Source: Lactifluus volemus (taxonomy: Eukaryota; Basidiomycota; Agaricomycetes; Russulales; Russulaceae). Taken from it: a stretch of DNA of 64,000 bases. The notes beneath the pieces are model-generated. The model was given only the letters and a program-made list of their open reading frames with translations, had not been told where the DNA came from and did not search any database. The stretch spans positions 24,733-88,732 of the forward strand of contig WTXI01000151.1 in the NCBI GenBank assembly GCA_022376515.1. The letters are read 5' to 3'. The position numbers and the translations under genes are program-made. Below are positions 36,901 through 48,860 of the stretch, piece after piece; positions within the stretch are counted from its first letter, which is position 1; each line of letters starts with the position of its first letter.

Positions 36901-37800
36901 ACTGTGTTTTGTCTCCTGTATGTTGTGGTCCCCAGCCGCGGAAGAAGATCAAAAGTAAGATTCAAAGAGTGAACTGACACACGCCATGAAACTCCATTGT
37001 ATGGGACATCCAGACAGGACATCAATAAATACACTCTAGGCCTGGCTGCACAGAGTGTAACATAATGGGCCAGGAAAGAGCTGATACAAGAAGGCTCAGT
37101 TCTCCGCCCGGTGCCCACCGCCCAATCCACATTCTCCTGTTTCGAAATTCACCTCTAGACCTCAGGTCCCACATAGCGCTTGTGTAGTGCTGTAGGGTTT
37201 CACGGGTGACGGTAGATAAGCGGCCGGGTCTCGACTCGGAAGGGAACCCTAGTTTGAGGCCGATGACGGACTTTCATCTCATGACACTAGTTACGCATGT
37301 TTCACTTCCCAGCAACACGCATCATTCTCCACACTCCAACTTCACAGCTTCAAATGATTCACACCTCACATCTCGGGGTCTATTGTCAGAGTCACCATAC
37401 GTGTCTCGAGAAGGTACTCTAGAGTTTCTCCACCGCTGCCAGTGCGCGGTGTCTTCTATAGTCGAGTCATTTTTGCCTGCATTTCCATGTCCTGATGTCC
37501 TTGGCTACTAGTACTTTGGATCATCCACACCAAGATCGAGGCGACTCCGAGAAATACCAGCATTTCACCAGGAAATTGGTCCGATGACGGCGTCTTCTGG
37601 CCAGGCCTGCCAGCTCTGTTTGCACGTGGTGTCCTGCAGGGCGGCTTCTGGCCGCCTACTAGTAGAAGCCGTTATGGCCCAGGGTTGTCTGCACTTTTAA
37701 ATATCGTGCATGTTGAGCGTTACCAACTCGAATCTCTCTTCTTTCGCAAAGTTATCCTCTGACCGTTTATTGTTCACTTTCCTAATCTTTGGTGAACGCA
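36900..37800 (+). promoter_or_regulatory. Spacer and CHAT-6 promoter block
   Basis: The first ~350 bp hold no supported gene. From about 37,255 the sequence parallels the CHAT-1 upstream region, and from about 37,600 it parallels the CHAT-2/4 blocks (GCACGTGGTGTCCTGCAGGG, TTTAAATATCGTGCATG, ACCAACTCGAATCTCT). It thus combines elements found separately upstream of the other paralogues. Confidence 0.5.
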
Positions 37801-40800
37801 ATGGAGACCAAGAAATGTGAGTCAAGGTGCCGATTCAATTTCAAACTTTCCGAACCGTTCTGTGTCACCTATGAGAATGTCTGATATTCATCTTTACAGT
37901 CTCTCTTTCTGAGATCGAACATACAATTGATATTCTTCAAACTGTTGTTTCGTCATTCCCTCGATTTCATCCTCTGCGTGCCAACTTTCTCGTATCCTTA
38001 GCAGCGTCGAGATTTCTCCACTTTGGTATCTCTGCATCTTACGGACAGCTGGATCAATCAATCCTTCACTTGACTGAAACGTTACTACTACCGAGGACCG
38101 GATCTACGCCGGCTACCGCAAAGTCTCTCATTTATCTCACATATTCCCTTTATATTCGCTGGAAAATATCCAAACAGCCCGACGATATCAAGAACTGTGT
38201 AAATTACCTTCGTTATCTCAAAGACCAACGGCTTCAAACTGAAAACACCCTCGATATCACAACATCATTTCTTGTGTTGACATTGGGAGAGCAACTTGAA
38301 GTGGAGCCACAGCAGGCGTCGGTCGATCTCATCAAGGAGATGACGATCCTCTGTCGTGAATTGCTCAACTCTGATGATACCAAACTGGCAACTAGTGCTC
38401 TTTCCGCCCTATTCAAAGTTATACCAGTGTATGGTAGAAGGAAAGAATCCCTCGACCAAGTGATCGAATGCCTCCGGGAAGCGAATATTCGTTTCCCGGA
38501 TTCTCCTGACCTTAATGCTTTTCTTGGCCTGTTCCTCTTCATGCGCTCCTTCGAAAAAGATTTTGTGGATGACGATTACTACAGTGAGACAATAGCCACC
38601 CTGAACAGAGCCATAACTCTCGCTTCCGATCTTCCCGAAGGCACCGAAGGCTATCGGAGTACCGTCCAAATTAAAAATTGTTTATGGGCTATCGTGATGC
38701 TTTCCAGTCGCAGATACAGCGTACTTGGAAAGCCAGAGAATTTGGAGGAGGCGATTAACCATTGCCGTACTTATTTGAGCTCAAGCTGGGTTCCTCTTGA
38801 TCACCCGAAACGCCTCAACATTTCCCGGAACTTGGCGAATCTCGTGTACAAGCGCATCGGATTCAGGGAATCCATTCTTATCGGTGATCGAGACCCTTTC
38901 GACCTTTCGGCCATATCAACCCTCTCTGCGTCTATTCCAGAAATAAATTCCTGGACCTCCGAGCAGTGGAATCGACACACCCTAGCACTTGGCTCCATAT
39001 TTTCGGCCAGCAGTAAAACAGTACTAGAGAACGAGGATGTACTCAAATACTGCCGCCAGTTGGTCGATTCAATACGCCGTGATCCAAGTTCAAATCGTCT
39101 ACTCATGGCATCGCTCCCCTTTATCACGTTGGGACACATTCTTTTCCACGCGTTTGAAAGCACCGACAACATCGAGTACCTCGATGAGTCAATTGCCGTA
39201 CTTCGTGATGGTCTCAAGACGCATTGCCGACCGTTTGAGCAGCGATTCCTAACTCACTACCTTACTTTCCCATTAGATTCCCGCCTCTTGCGGCTTCGGC
39301 GCAGAGAAGACTTGGAAGATCTCTTCCAATTACTCGTCGAGACCGTGGATGATACAACCATGGACGAAAGCATGCGATCTATCTCCTCCCGCCGCTGGGC
39401 TTTAATAGCGCATTTCTTTAACCACCCTTCTGTCACAACTGCTTATGAAAAAACATTCTCGCTCATCCAAGACTATTTTTTCTATCCCCCAACACTCGAA
39501 ACACAACATTCTCGTCTCGTCTTTATCCGCGAAATCTTCGGAGACCTGACGTCAGAATATGCATCGTACCAGGTCGACACGGGTCAACTCAATAGGGCAA
39601 TCGAGACTCTCGAGCGAGGAAGGGCCTTGCTCTGGTCAGAGATGCGCAGCTTCCGCACTTCCACAGATCGCCTTGCTGCGGTCAACTTGGCCTTGGCACA
39701 GGAGTTCGTGGCGATCAACAGCAAACTGGAGCAAGTTACAACGTCCATTGTGCCGTATGAAATTACCCGAGCAGAGGGTAGTGGAGGAGGGGGGTCTGGA
39801 AGATTGGATCCATTCGGTCCTCTGGTGGAAATGCGACAGAAGCTTGTGGATGATCGCGAAAAGCTCATTGAACGAATCCGGACCTTACCAAACTTGGGTA
39901 ACTTCTTGAAGCCCCCATTGTTCGATACTCTTCGTTCTGCTGCATTACGCGGACCAGTCATCATCATCAACCATTGCAAGCGTTTCCGCTCCGACATCCT
40001 GATCCTGTTCTACGACTCTCCTCCCTCCCTTATCACTACAGCCGATGACTTCCATGACCGCGCACTCCAGTTGGGTGATCGCCTGGTGAAGGATAGAAAG
40101 AAATACAGCCTTGAGTCAAAGCAGTATCAAAAGGCACTCCGCTCCGTACTCAAAGATCTTTATGAACTTGTCGGCAGGCCAGTCGTCGAGGAGTTCCGAA
40201 AAATGAAGATAGAAGAACAATCTCGAGTATGGTGGTGTCCTACATCTGTGTTTTGTCATCTTCCCCTTCACGCGATGGGCCCTATACCTTCTGATGATGG
40301 AGTCAAGCGCTATTTCTCAGACCTATACATTTCCTCATACACCCCAACACTATCTGCACTCATAGAATCACGGAAATCGGCTGGGGGCCTCGGGGGACAA
40401 TCGTCGAGCAAGCCATCAATACTGCTTGTGGCTCAACCAGAGTCTCTGCGATACGCGATCCCAGAGATCTGGACAATACAGCGTCTTGATGCAACAGTCA
40501 CATCACTTATCTCAAAAGAGGCGACACCTCGTAGCGTGGTCGAGAGTCTCAGGAATCACCAGTTCTCCCATTTTGTGTGCCACGGAAATTTAGAACGAGG
40601 GAAGCCACTCGATGCATCCCTCCGGCTGTATGGAGGCGAGCCGCTTACTCTACTCGACATTGTTCGCTCTCGACTTCCCTCAGCTGAATTTGCGTTCCTT
40701 TCAGCTTGTCACACTGCTGAGCCGACTGAGGAAAGCATTGATGACGAGGCACTCCACCTTACTGCAGCAATGCAATATTGTGGATTTCGGAGTGTGGTTG

Positions 40801-40997
40801 GGACAATGTGGGCGACGATGGATCAAGGTGGACAAACTCTAATTGAAGATTTCTACAAGATTCTGCTTTCAAGCGATGAACCAGGAGTACCGTATCATGA
40901 GAGATCGGCTCGGGCACTTCGGGATGCAGTGAGGAATCTGCGGAGAGAAGGAGCATCGTTGGAGCGATGGGTGAATTATGTGCATTATGGCGCATGA
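37801..40997 (+). CDS. TPR-CHAT protein, locus 6 (intact)
   Basis: The first exon is ATGGAGACCAAGAAAT (37801-37816), the intron is 37817-37899 (83 nt), and the second exon runs to 40997, giving 1037 aa. The N-terminal half carries TPR-like units (SETIATLNRAITLASDLPE, PENLEEAINHCRTYL, DNIEYLDESIAVLRDGLK) and NRAIETLERGRALLWSEM lies before the CHAT domain. His 900 (HFVCHGNL) and Cys 942 (LSACHTAE) are intact. The CHAT domain is nearly identical to those of loci 2 and 4; the N-terminal half is clearly more diverged. It is the only CHAT locus followed by an intact DUF202/OXA1 pair, so it probably marks the ancestral arrangement. Confidence 0.9.
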
Positions 40998-41478
40998 TTA
41001 GGAGGACAGTATCTGTAAGTCATTGAATTCTGTCTGTCCGTGGTATACGAAACATTGAACCCAGACTAAATTAGTGCAAGGACAGCCCTGTCGCTGCCTT
41101 CGTAACCACGTTCTTACCTTCTCTTCGTGTGCGTCGCTTCATCTTCTCCCGTACATTCCCGTCGTCGTCAAGCCCTTGGACCGCCCGCCATCCCTCGCTC
41201 TGTGGTCTGCACTACATTGTCACCTCGATTTAACCCCGGGCCCAGTTCTACTGTCGCCTTCATAGCAGGGTGAGGCGATAGCGCACAGTGCACAGCCGAG
41301 GGATATTTGGGCGTACAATACCCCTCACACCAAATTGTTGCATAGTTGAACAACCTCCATGTATTCTATATCCAACGTCGGATAAGTGTGAAACGATAAT
41401 GTACATGAACCCTATGCTTTGGTATACATTTAGTCTGGGATAGATTCATACTGTTACAGTTAGGGCACAGAGATAACC
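40998..41478. repeat. CHAT-6 3' flank, conserved copy
   Basis: Homologous to 24,613-25,090, which it resembles more closely than the copy at 33,583. No gene is seen. Confidence 0.7.
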
Positions 41479-42229
41479 TCACAACTGCAGAACGAGCACA
41501 AACAGTGCTATCTCGGTTCCGGCGACGACAAACGCGACGAGAGCGACAATGTTTCCCGCCGTCACGAATGGCCGCCCAAATGATTGCTTGTGCTCCTGAC
41601 CGACAGTGGGGATCGCCAATGAACTCAGCGTGTCATCAGCATCGTCCGTGTCTGCTATATCGTATCGTGCGTAGCGTGCGCGGAAAAATGCGCAGACGCA
41701 CAAAAGAAAGGCGAGAACGGCATATACTATGCCGACTACGACCATGACCGAAAAAAAAAACGTGTTGCGACATGACCGGAGTAAACAAAAATGAGATGAG
41801 AAAAGACGCACTGCGATAGAATAGGCGGTCAAAGAGTCTGAGGACTGTCAGAGAAAAGCCCAAGTTTCCGAGTGCGGTTCGCATATACGCGCCATTATAA
41901 GTGCGTTGGCTTGCGCGTAATTCGGTGAGTCGGTCTACGTCTTCAACAAGATAGGAGTGCGCGCGGTGGCCTCTTTGAAACTTTGAGAGACAAGCTGAGA
42001 TGCAAGAAAGATTTTGAACTCACTGATACCTGTGACGCCCCGACATTACGACACTTTCATTGAAGCTGAGCCCGACCGTGAAACCTTGCGTAAAGCGGTG
42101 GGATGGACGGCTATTAGCTAAGCGAACTCCCGGAAATCCAGCGACGGGCCGGTGTCGAGCACGTAAGTACGTTTTTCTTCGAAACCACAAGCCTTCGTCG
42201 CTATCTCGCTTTCGACTTGGACGCGTCAC
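41479..42229 (-). CDS. DUF202-domain membrane protein (intact copy C)
   Basis: The last exon is 41479-41735 and the preceding exon starts at 41812; the 76-nt intron has donor GTGCGT and acceptor GTAG. Together they read RASQRTYNGAYMRTALGNLG, FSLTVLRLFDRLFYRIG, IVYAVLAFLLCVCAFFRARY, then QSFGRPFVTAGN and a final hydrophobic segment (VALVAFVVAGTEIALFVLVL). This is the DUF202 pattern: a short conserved R-T-A loop followed by two or three membrane spans, found in small fungal vacuolar or mitochondrial membrane proteins of unknown function. The N-terminal exon(s) are not resolved; MTRPSRKRDSDE at 42,229 is a candidate start. It is head-to-head with OXA1, about 100 bp apart by this model. Confidence 0.65.
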
Positions 42230-42324
42230 CTAAGAGCTGGCGAGAATCATCGCTCTCTCTCAAGGGTCCTGAGACATTTTTTTGATCCCAAAAGACCCTT
42301 CAGGGTCCCCTAGAAGTCGCTGTT

Positions 42325-43761
42325 ATGTTGTCGAGGCTTCGATGCGTCGGGACAAGGTGCGCTGCAATTCATTATTGAACAAGCTCACATTTCATGATTT
42401 TTTCTCAGGTCGACACAGCGTTATATTCCATCTTCATCGGTGCAACTGCGGTCGCAGGTGTGTCCATTGTTGTCTCGCTGTCTTGGCATAGACCGCTGAA
42501 CGCATGCCAGCGCGTCGGTCCTTACCCTTATCCACAACGAATGCAGCCATCACTTGCGACACGAAGCATATGGCTCTTCTCAAAACAGGCTAATGCTGCA
42601 CCCCCTGCGGCTGCGCCGCCGTCCACCGTCCCCTCTGAACTTGTTGATCTGCCAGAGACAGCATCCGAGGCGTCAGTCACACCATGGACACCTACCGCGG
42701 ATGCTGCCCTTTCAGACGCTACCGCGCAAGTTTCTTCTTTTCCACAGCCTGAAATCCTTGACACAGCTGCAGCACTCGCGCCGCTCCAATACGGTGACCT
42801 CGCGCTGCTCGGGCTTTCCGGATGGTCGCCTGCTGGACTGTCTTCATGGATGCTCGAGCTCGTCAACGTCTCCACCGGCCTTCCCTGGTTCCACACCATT
42901 GTTGCGGGAACATTCCTCTCCCGTCTGTTGCTCCTCCCCTTCTCAATCAAACAGCTTCGCAATTCCGCCTCGCTCGCGCCGTACCAGCCACGTCTGCTCG
43001 AACTCAAGGATGAGTTCAACCGAGCGTATGCGGCCGGGGACCAGCTCGCTGTGCAGCGCATCGCCCTCAAGCAACGTAGCTTGTACGCGGAGTCGGGCGT
43101 GAGCATGGTGCCCATGTTGTTGATGCCGTTCTTGCAGTTACCTGTCACGCTCGGGATGTTTTTCTGCATCAAGCGCTTATGCGCTCTCCCTCTTGAGCAG
43201 CTTCATTGGAGCGGGGTCTCATTCCTGCCTGACCTCACCGTCCCAGACCCGTACTATATACTGCCGATTGCTTCTGCGGTGCTCATAAATCTGCAACTCG
43301 CGGTAGGCGCTATGTTGATCAATCTTCCCCCCTTTTTACTGATACCACCCCATTATCCGTAGGTCAGCGCAAGCGATATGATAGCGACGGCAGAGCGCAC
43401 GACCGCAGCCCACATGATCAACGCTTTCCGCGTGGTCTCAATCGTCTCCATCCCGTTCTTCGGACACTTCCCATCTGTAAATACTCCACACCATCCATTC
43501 CTCTCTCGTGGTTTCAATCATTGACTATCCTCCTTCCAGGGCCTCAATCTGTACATCTTAACGGGTATGGTCGCGATGCTCATGCAAACATCCATCCTGA
43601 AACTGGACGCCGTTCGGCGGATATTACGCATCCCACTCCGGTCAAAAGATATGCTCGTGGAGCCCGTGAAGTTCAAGGAGTCCATCGATCACCTGAAAAA
43701 GTGGTTCCGCGAACAAAATCGAATCGCGCAGGAGCGTGCCCAGAAAGGTAGGAAGTGGTGA
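42325..43761 (+). CDS. OXA1: Oxa1/YidC-family mitochondrial inner-membrane insertase
   Basis: Five exons (42325-42356, 42409-42457, 42511-43302, 43363-43476, 43540-43761) give 402 aa. The spliced N-terminus MLSRLRCVGTRSTQRYIPSS is a typical Arg/Ser-rich mitochondrial presequence. The Oxa1 core follows: LPWFHTIVAGTFLSRLLLLP, the basic loop with KQLRNSASLAPYQPRL, VPMLLMPFLQLPVTLGMFF, YYILPIASAVLINLQLA, MINAFRVVSIVSIPFFGHFP and GLNLYILTGMVAMLMQTSIL. The C-terminal tail is Lys/Arg-rich (KKWFREQNRIAQERAQKGRK), as expected for ribosome binding. Oxa1 inserts mitochondrially made and some imported proteins into the inner membrane. It is the only full copy; two truncated, dead copies lie upstream in the array. 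Confidence 0.92.
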
Positions 43762-44635
43762 GATGGGTGGTATATCGTACAGTATTATTGGATAATTTTA
43801 TCTAGACGACAATTCACCACTCCTCTTGCTTGATCCCCAAACGTGTAAGATTGGTTGGCTAGGATTGACAAGCGGGCTGCTCTGCTGTTGCATTGCCGCG
43901 TGGGGCCTAGATAACATCTCCCATGTATCTAATGACCACAACCTTTTGCACGTTGACCCTCCGCGTGATTCGCGAAGCAGGCACGCAAAGGGTAGGCCAT
44001 TCCTGTATAGAAGCTTTCTCAAGTGTGCCGCACTGATCAAGGACCAAGTGGCGCAAGTGGCGCATCTTTTCAGCAACGTAAACAGGTCGGCCCTGTTGAA
44101 GATGGTGACAAGGTCTAGGAACCTGATGGGAGGGGGAGGGACGGAAGAGCCGTGCAAGATACCCCTTCCTCGGGGAGAGGCAAGCGGATTGAATCAGTGT
44201 GATCTACTAAAAATGGCGCGAAAATGTGAGTAATCTGAGGAAGTAGGTTAGCCAAATCCCCCTGTAGTGAGGATCGCAGGGACTGCGAGCAGGTGATGGA
44301 GTATGGACGCTGCTCGGTGTTTCAAGTTAACGAAGGTCAGGTGGCGACTCGGAGACGTCTAAGGAAAGGGTCGTGTTTTCGGTGAAGGACTTCGGAAGGA
44401 TGGATACCGGAGGAGAACGCGCGAAATTGAACGGGCTACAATCTCACGTCCATCATCGTTAGCCATCTGAGACAGTCAACTGATGAGGGGGGCTTTTGAA
44501 TAAACACCGCGGTTGACTCAATTCCCGTCACGTGCATCTTGGTCAGATGTAAACCCCTCCACACCTCCACCACAGCCACGGCCTCATGCTATCAACTCTC
44601 CTTTGGATCCCCGAAGAACTTTTTTTGCGACAAAA
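43762..44635. other. Intergenic region without a supported gene
   Basis: A 135-codon open frame at 43,826-44,233 has no convincing composition or recognisable motif, and no splice context supports it. The end of the OXA1 transcript is probably near 43,800. Confidence 0.4.
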
Positions 44636-46056
44636 TGTTATCTCCTTGCGAGGCGAAATGGGTGCCAGTCACGGGGATATTGCCCGTCTTTAGAATGATG
44701 GCACTTCGCTCTCTCACTGAGTAATACCTGACCGTGCCCCGTTTTGGGTGGAGCTCTCAGGCTAAACATACGAAGGCCCTGCGATGGTGCCTTTGGCACC
44801 GATGTGCCACTACGTCTCGCCATGTTAAAGACTGTGCCGGTATCGCTGCAGGTTTTTTTTGAGAAACGCAGTCTTGTCCCAGTCATTTGCCCCAATATGT
44901 CGTGGTCTTCTAGGGGGTCGAACGCGACAAACTCTTCCCCAAACTGTTTTACTGGGAGAAGGGACTCTTTGGTCGATCCATATATCAATCAAGATGGATG
45001 GCGACAACATCCGGAATTTTATCAGGTGAAGGAAGGATGACATTTCTAGCGCCGCATTTTCCTGACTTGAGCGCTTCCAGAATCAATTTGCACCCACTGT
45101 TTCTGAAGTTGTGCCGACGTATTCATCAGCTCTGGAAGTTTATCAAGTAAGGGAAAGATATCATGTCAATGACGCACCTCCTGACTTCAGCGCTTCTAGA
45201 ATACAGGCCCATTTACCATTCAAGATCCATTTACTCCCCCACTTTATTTGGTAAGGGAAGGGTGACATTCTAGTGCTGCACCTTCCTGACTTGAACACTT
45301 CTAGGACCATGATTTAGACCCGTATATTAATCAACTCGCCTACAATATCTCTGCAGCAACTCCGGAGGTTTACCAGGTAAAGGAAGGATGGGCATTTTAG
45401 CGTTGCACTTTCCTGACTTGAGCATTTCTAGAATACAGGTCAATCCATAGATCAAGATGCATTCACTGCCTTTCGAACTGCCCCGACCTCTGAAGCAACT
45501 CTGAAAGTTCATCAGGTAAGGAAGGGCATCGTTTTACCGTCACATTATCCTTATTCAGAGCTGTCAGAGTACTAGTCTAGGTACAAAAGCTGGGCCTTTT
45601 CCTCCTCTGGGTCCGCCGGAGCTACCGCCCAGCACATCATCCTCAAGGACAAGCGCAGCCCAACCTCACAAGGACATAACGCGCTCTAACGACACATTCG
45701 CAGCCGCACCCTACGGGACCACACAGCAGGGAAACATTCAACGCGCTACACGACCCACTAGGAGCGAGAGCATTCCCTGTCCAATTTGCGGAAAAGGATG
45801 TAGTCGCAGGCAGGAGCTCGAAAGACACCACCACGAAATCCATGAGCCAAAGAATCGATGTCCATTCTGTCCTATGGAGTGGACTCGTGCTCACAAAATA
45901 AGATATCACCTCGAGCACGCACACCCCGGTAGTTTCTCCACCGAAATTTTGAATAAAATGAATGCTCTGCGGACGGAGGATCTAGTAGTATTTTTGAATT
46001 CGTTCATTCTTTGCCGCGATGAGCTAGTTATGGCTGCATCCCGAGCACCCTCCTAG
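44636..46056 (+). CDS. C2H2 zinc-finger protein with tandem short exons
   Basis: The 3' part is secure. Short exons end at 45025, then run 45081-45146, 45200-45250, 45305-45376, 45432-45515 and 45568-46056, all in phase 0. The last exon has a Ser/Pro-rich stretch and two C2H2 fingers: CPICGKGCSRRQELERHHHE ending in IH, and CPFCPMEWTRAHKIRYHLEH ending in AH. A ~40-residue helical tail follows. A nuclear DNA-binding role is likely. The short exons encode related Asp/Gln/Tyr-rich peptides with recurring endings (EVYQ, LKVHQ, EFYQ) and no known domain. The introns between them are near-copies of one another. The start is uncertain; a plausible first ATG is at 44636 with introns near 44,722 and 44,850. 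Confidence 0.65.
45026..45567 (+). repeat. Five mutually similar introns (52-55 nt) inside the zinc-finger gene
   Basis: Introns 45026-45080, 45147-45199, 45251-45304, 45377-45431 and 45516-45567 share GTAAGGGAAGG-like 5' ends. The first four also share a CCTGACTTGAGC-type branch region and CTTCTAG- or CTTCCAG-type ends. The exons between them are less alike than the introns. Confidence 0.75.
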
Positions 46057-48860
46057 TCCTAAAAACACATGCATGTTGGAGACATGCAGAAAAAATTGGC
46101 ACAATACACCAACGCCATCTAGTTCTTATTTATGTGTTGTTAGAAAAGTAGAATCACATATTTATTCCCTTGCTGGTATAAATGGGCTTACAATTTTTGC
46201 TCTTTGTTTGTTGCAAATCAATCTCATGGGTCGGCACTCAAATTTTCTATCAGTTATCTTCACGTGGCCTCCTTCGCATTGACATCCTTCTTGTGTTTCA
46301 GTGCTTCCTGCCTGTCCGTGTGATGTGGTGCAGGATGGTTCTGTAGAGTTCAAAGGAGACGAAAGAATTGAATTTGATCTTAACCTACCTTAACGACTAT
46401 ATTAGTAGATGAAGGATCTCCCTATTTAATGAAATCTAGCTTCTACTTCTAAAACTGGTCTTTCCTTCACAGTCCTTGGTGGTCGTCACACGACTTGTAT
46501 TAATTGTTCTTGAACATTTCAACCGTCTCTCGAACTTCCATACAAGTGACAACGATCAAGGAACTCTCTGATTCTCTCACACTCAACAAGTTCGAAACGT
46601 TGTGTTTGCTGCAAGAAATGCCAAAAACCTAGAACCTCCTTCGGTGGGCAGGGACAGGTCAGAACGTGCTCGATCAACGTGGATCAGAAGAGTCGATGCG
46701 CGCGACATTCGAAAGAAGGGTGTAAATAAATCATTCTTCACGCAGGTAAAGAATGACTAATTATCACAGTACCTCATTAGCCTTGGCATAAGCGCGGGCG
46801 CAGGCGCGGACCCTCCGCGAAGTTGTAAGTCCAGTGTCATTGTCGCTTTCGTCTGTGGGAACAAGGGACATGGCCGACATGGCCGACCGGTGGACCCTTC
46901 ACGGCGTCTGTTTCAGCCCTTATCACGCCTCATCACGTCATTGTCTTGCCTAATTCTGTCTGTTCAACCTCTTGCACAGCACTTCTTACATAAAACGCAT
47001 CTTGGATAGGCATTGTTGATAATTCACAAGGACGTGCTGTCCGATAAGCACATTAGCCTTCCTTTTAGTGATAGCCCGCCAAAGGTGCAACTGCTAATGC
47101 ACCTTATAAACCCAACGTTTTCAAAAAAAAATCCGATTTGTGTTCTTCTATGAGGCACAGACAGACCAAGACCGAGACCGAGACGCAGGCTCCAGGGGTG
47201 TACTCATGACATTCCGGGGCTTAGCGCTCAACGCTCAACGTTTAACGATAGTTCCCATTTTCAGCAGAGAGATAGCCCTACCGTCCGACCTGGCCAGTAG
47301 TAGCCAAAACTCGCCCCTGACACTGCTGTAAACTTAACTTAATTCTTATCTCGCAGATGTATGAGTAGTAGTTCTGTTTTTTTTTGCTCTGCAGATCTGG
47401 CTGGCCTTGTCCGCGCTAACACGAGTCAAAGTGACAACACATAACTGATGAGGGCCCGGCGTTTCGCCGTAGTTCAAATATTGTAGAAGCTCAAGTTGAA
47501 ACACTACAATCCGAGAAGAGAAGCCAGGGGCGAAACATTTTGCCAGCCCACTGCACCCAAGCCTGCATAATCGAGTTCGCCGGAGCACGGAGCCCGACGC
47601 GCTCCGTGGGCAGATCGTCTTGGGTAAAATATGCGTCCGACGTCGCTGTTCTAGTTAACCGGAATGTGGGATGGTCAAGTACTGTCAACGCCCGCGGTTG
47701 GCATGCCAAGTGTACACGATGTCCAGGACATTTGAGTTCGCTGATCAGTGGGCGAAGCATAGTTGTGGTGTGTGCCGCCGTACGACATTTCGTGAGTTTC
47801 TATTTTAGTTTAGTTTTTCGGCGCGCGTGTACTGTACTGTACTGTAATCCCACTCACTTCTCTCTGCCGTCATGTCACGTTCCGTGGCTACGGCCGTTCT
47901 GGAATTTCCGCAAGTTTACACGGTCGTCGACCGTGACGTGTCTCGGACTCTCGGGCCCAGAGCAAAGTACACTATGAGTCATGCATTACAAGTGTCTAGG
48001 TTACGACCATGGATCAGTACGTAGTCGTGCATGATGGAGGTTCGGCAACTTGACGTCCCTGTAGATATCGGCATGACTCATCTATTAATAGCGACATCTA
48101 ATGTGAGTTCCCGCACTTGCCGCAGCATGATTGCTAGCTGCGCACGAGTCGAACACTCGCCCGCAAATCGCAAAGTTATCGCCTCAATGGTTGCTTGCTT
48201 TTTTTTTTTACAGTAAAAGTTGGAAATCAGGAGTATTACAAATGTCCTACGTTAATGGACACGCGCATTTGATCCTTTCTTTCCAATAATGGCCTCTCCG
48301 TTGGGAAGCATCAGAAAGCGCTTGATAATATGAAATTAATGTGCCAAGAACAATTGAAAACAAACCGAGCGGTGGCATCGATAGACTCTATAACCGGCTG
48401 AATGATCGAAATTGCCCATGAGGAATCGCGCAAAGGAAGGTGAAGGGGACCGACTGATGACTAATCAATGGCTGCCAGTCTCATGCGCTGCCAAGTGCGC
48501 TGCGGCAACTGCGCCGCTAAACGGATTATAGCGACTAGACAAATATGGAATATATACGCTAGTGCAGTAGCTCATGAACGCCAACGGTGATTTCTTGTGC
48601 TGCAGCTGCAGCTTGGCACCCGAGTTCATTGAGGATCAGAGTACCAGTAGAGGCAGGGAGGGAAGATCCGGGAAATCCGGCCGGCCGGATGAGTGATCGA
48701 ATCGATGAGGGAGGGGGGTGGATGTCGTCAGCTAGATTACATAGCGGGAATTGCAAGAAGTGGTCTGATTTTCGGAACCATTTGCGGGGCTCATTCGCGC
48801 GCTCATACTCACAGCCCTTAATTCAAGGACACGCAAACAAGGACGCCTTTCCCTTTCGAC
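46057..48860. other. Gene-poor stretch of about 2.8 kb
   Basis: I find no supportable gene. Open frames at 47,540-47,977 (+) and 47,491-47,760 (-) overlap each other and resemble no family I know. A/T-rich parts with T runs (47,378, 48,202) and small repeats (CTGTACTGTACTGTA near 47,830) are visible. The left end may be the 3' UTR of the zinc-finger gene; the right end is promoter for the next gene. Confidence 0.35.

Noticed and set aside
13015..40997. Reading the CHAT genes as metacaspases or as a CRISPR-linked Craspase
   Set aside because: The active-site wording (HFVCHGNL, LSACHTAE) and C-terminal position fit CHAT, not the metacaspase p20 pattern. No CRISPR array or Cas gene is present and the DNA is eukaryotic.
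43826..44233. 135-codon plus-strand frame downstream of OXA1
   Set aside because: It overlaps a similar-length minus-strand frame and has no recognisable motif.
47491..47977. Overlapping frames on both strands in the gene-poor stretch
   Set aside because: Neither resembles a known family, and neither has supporting exons.
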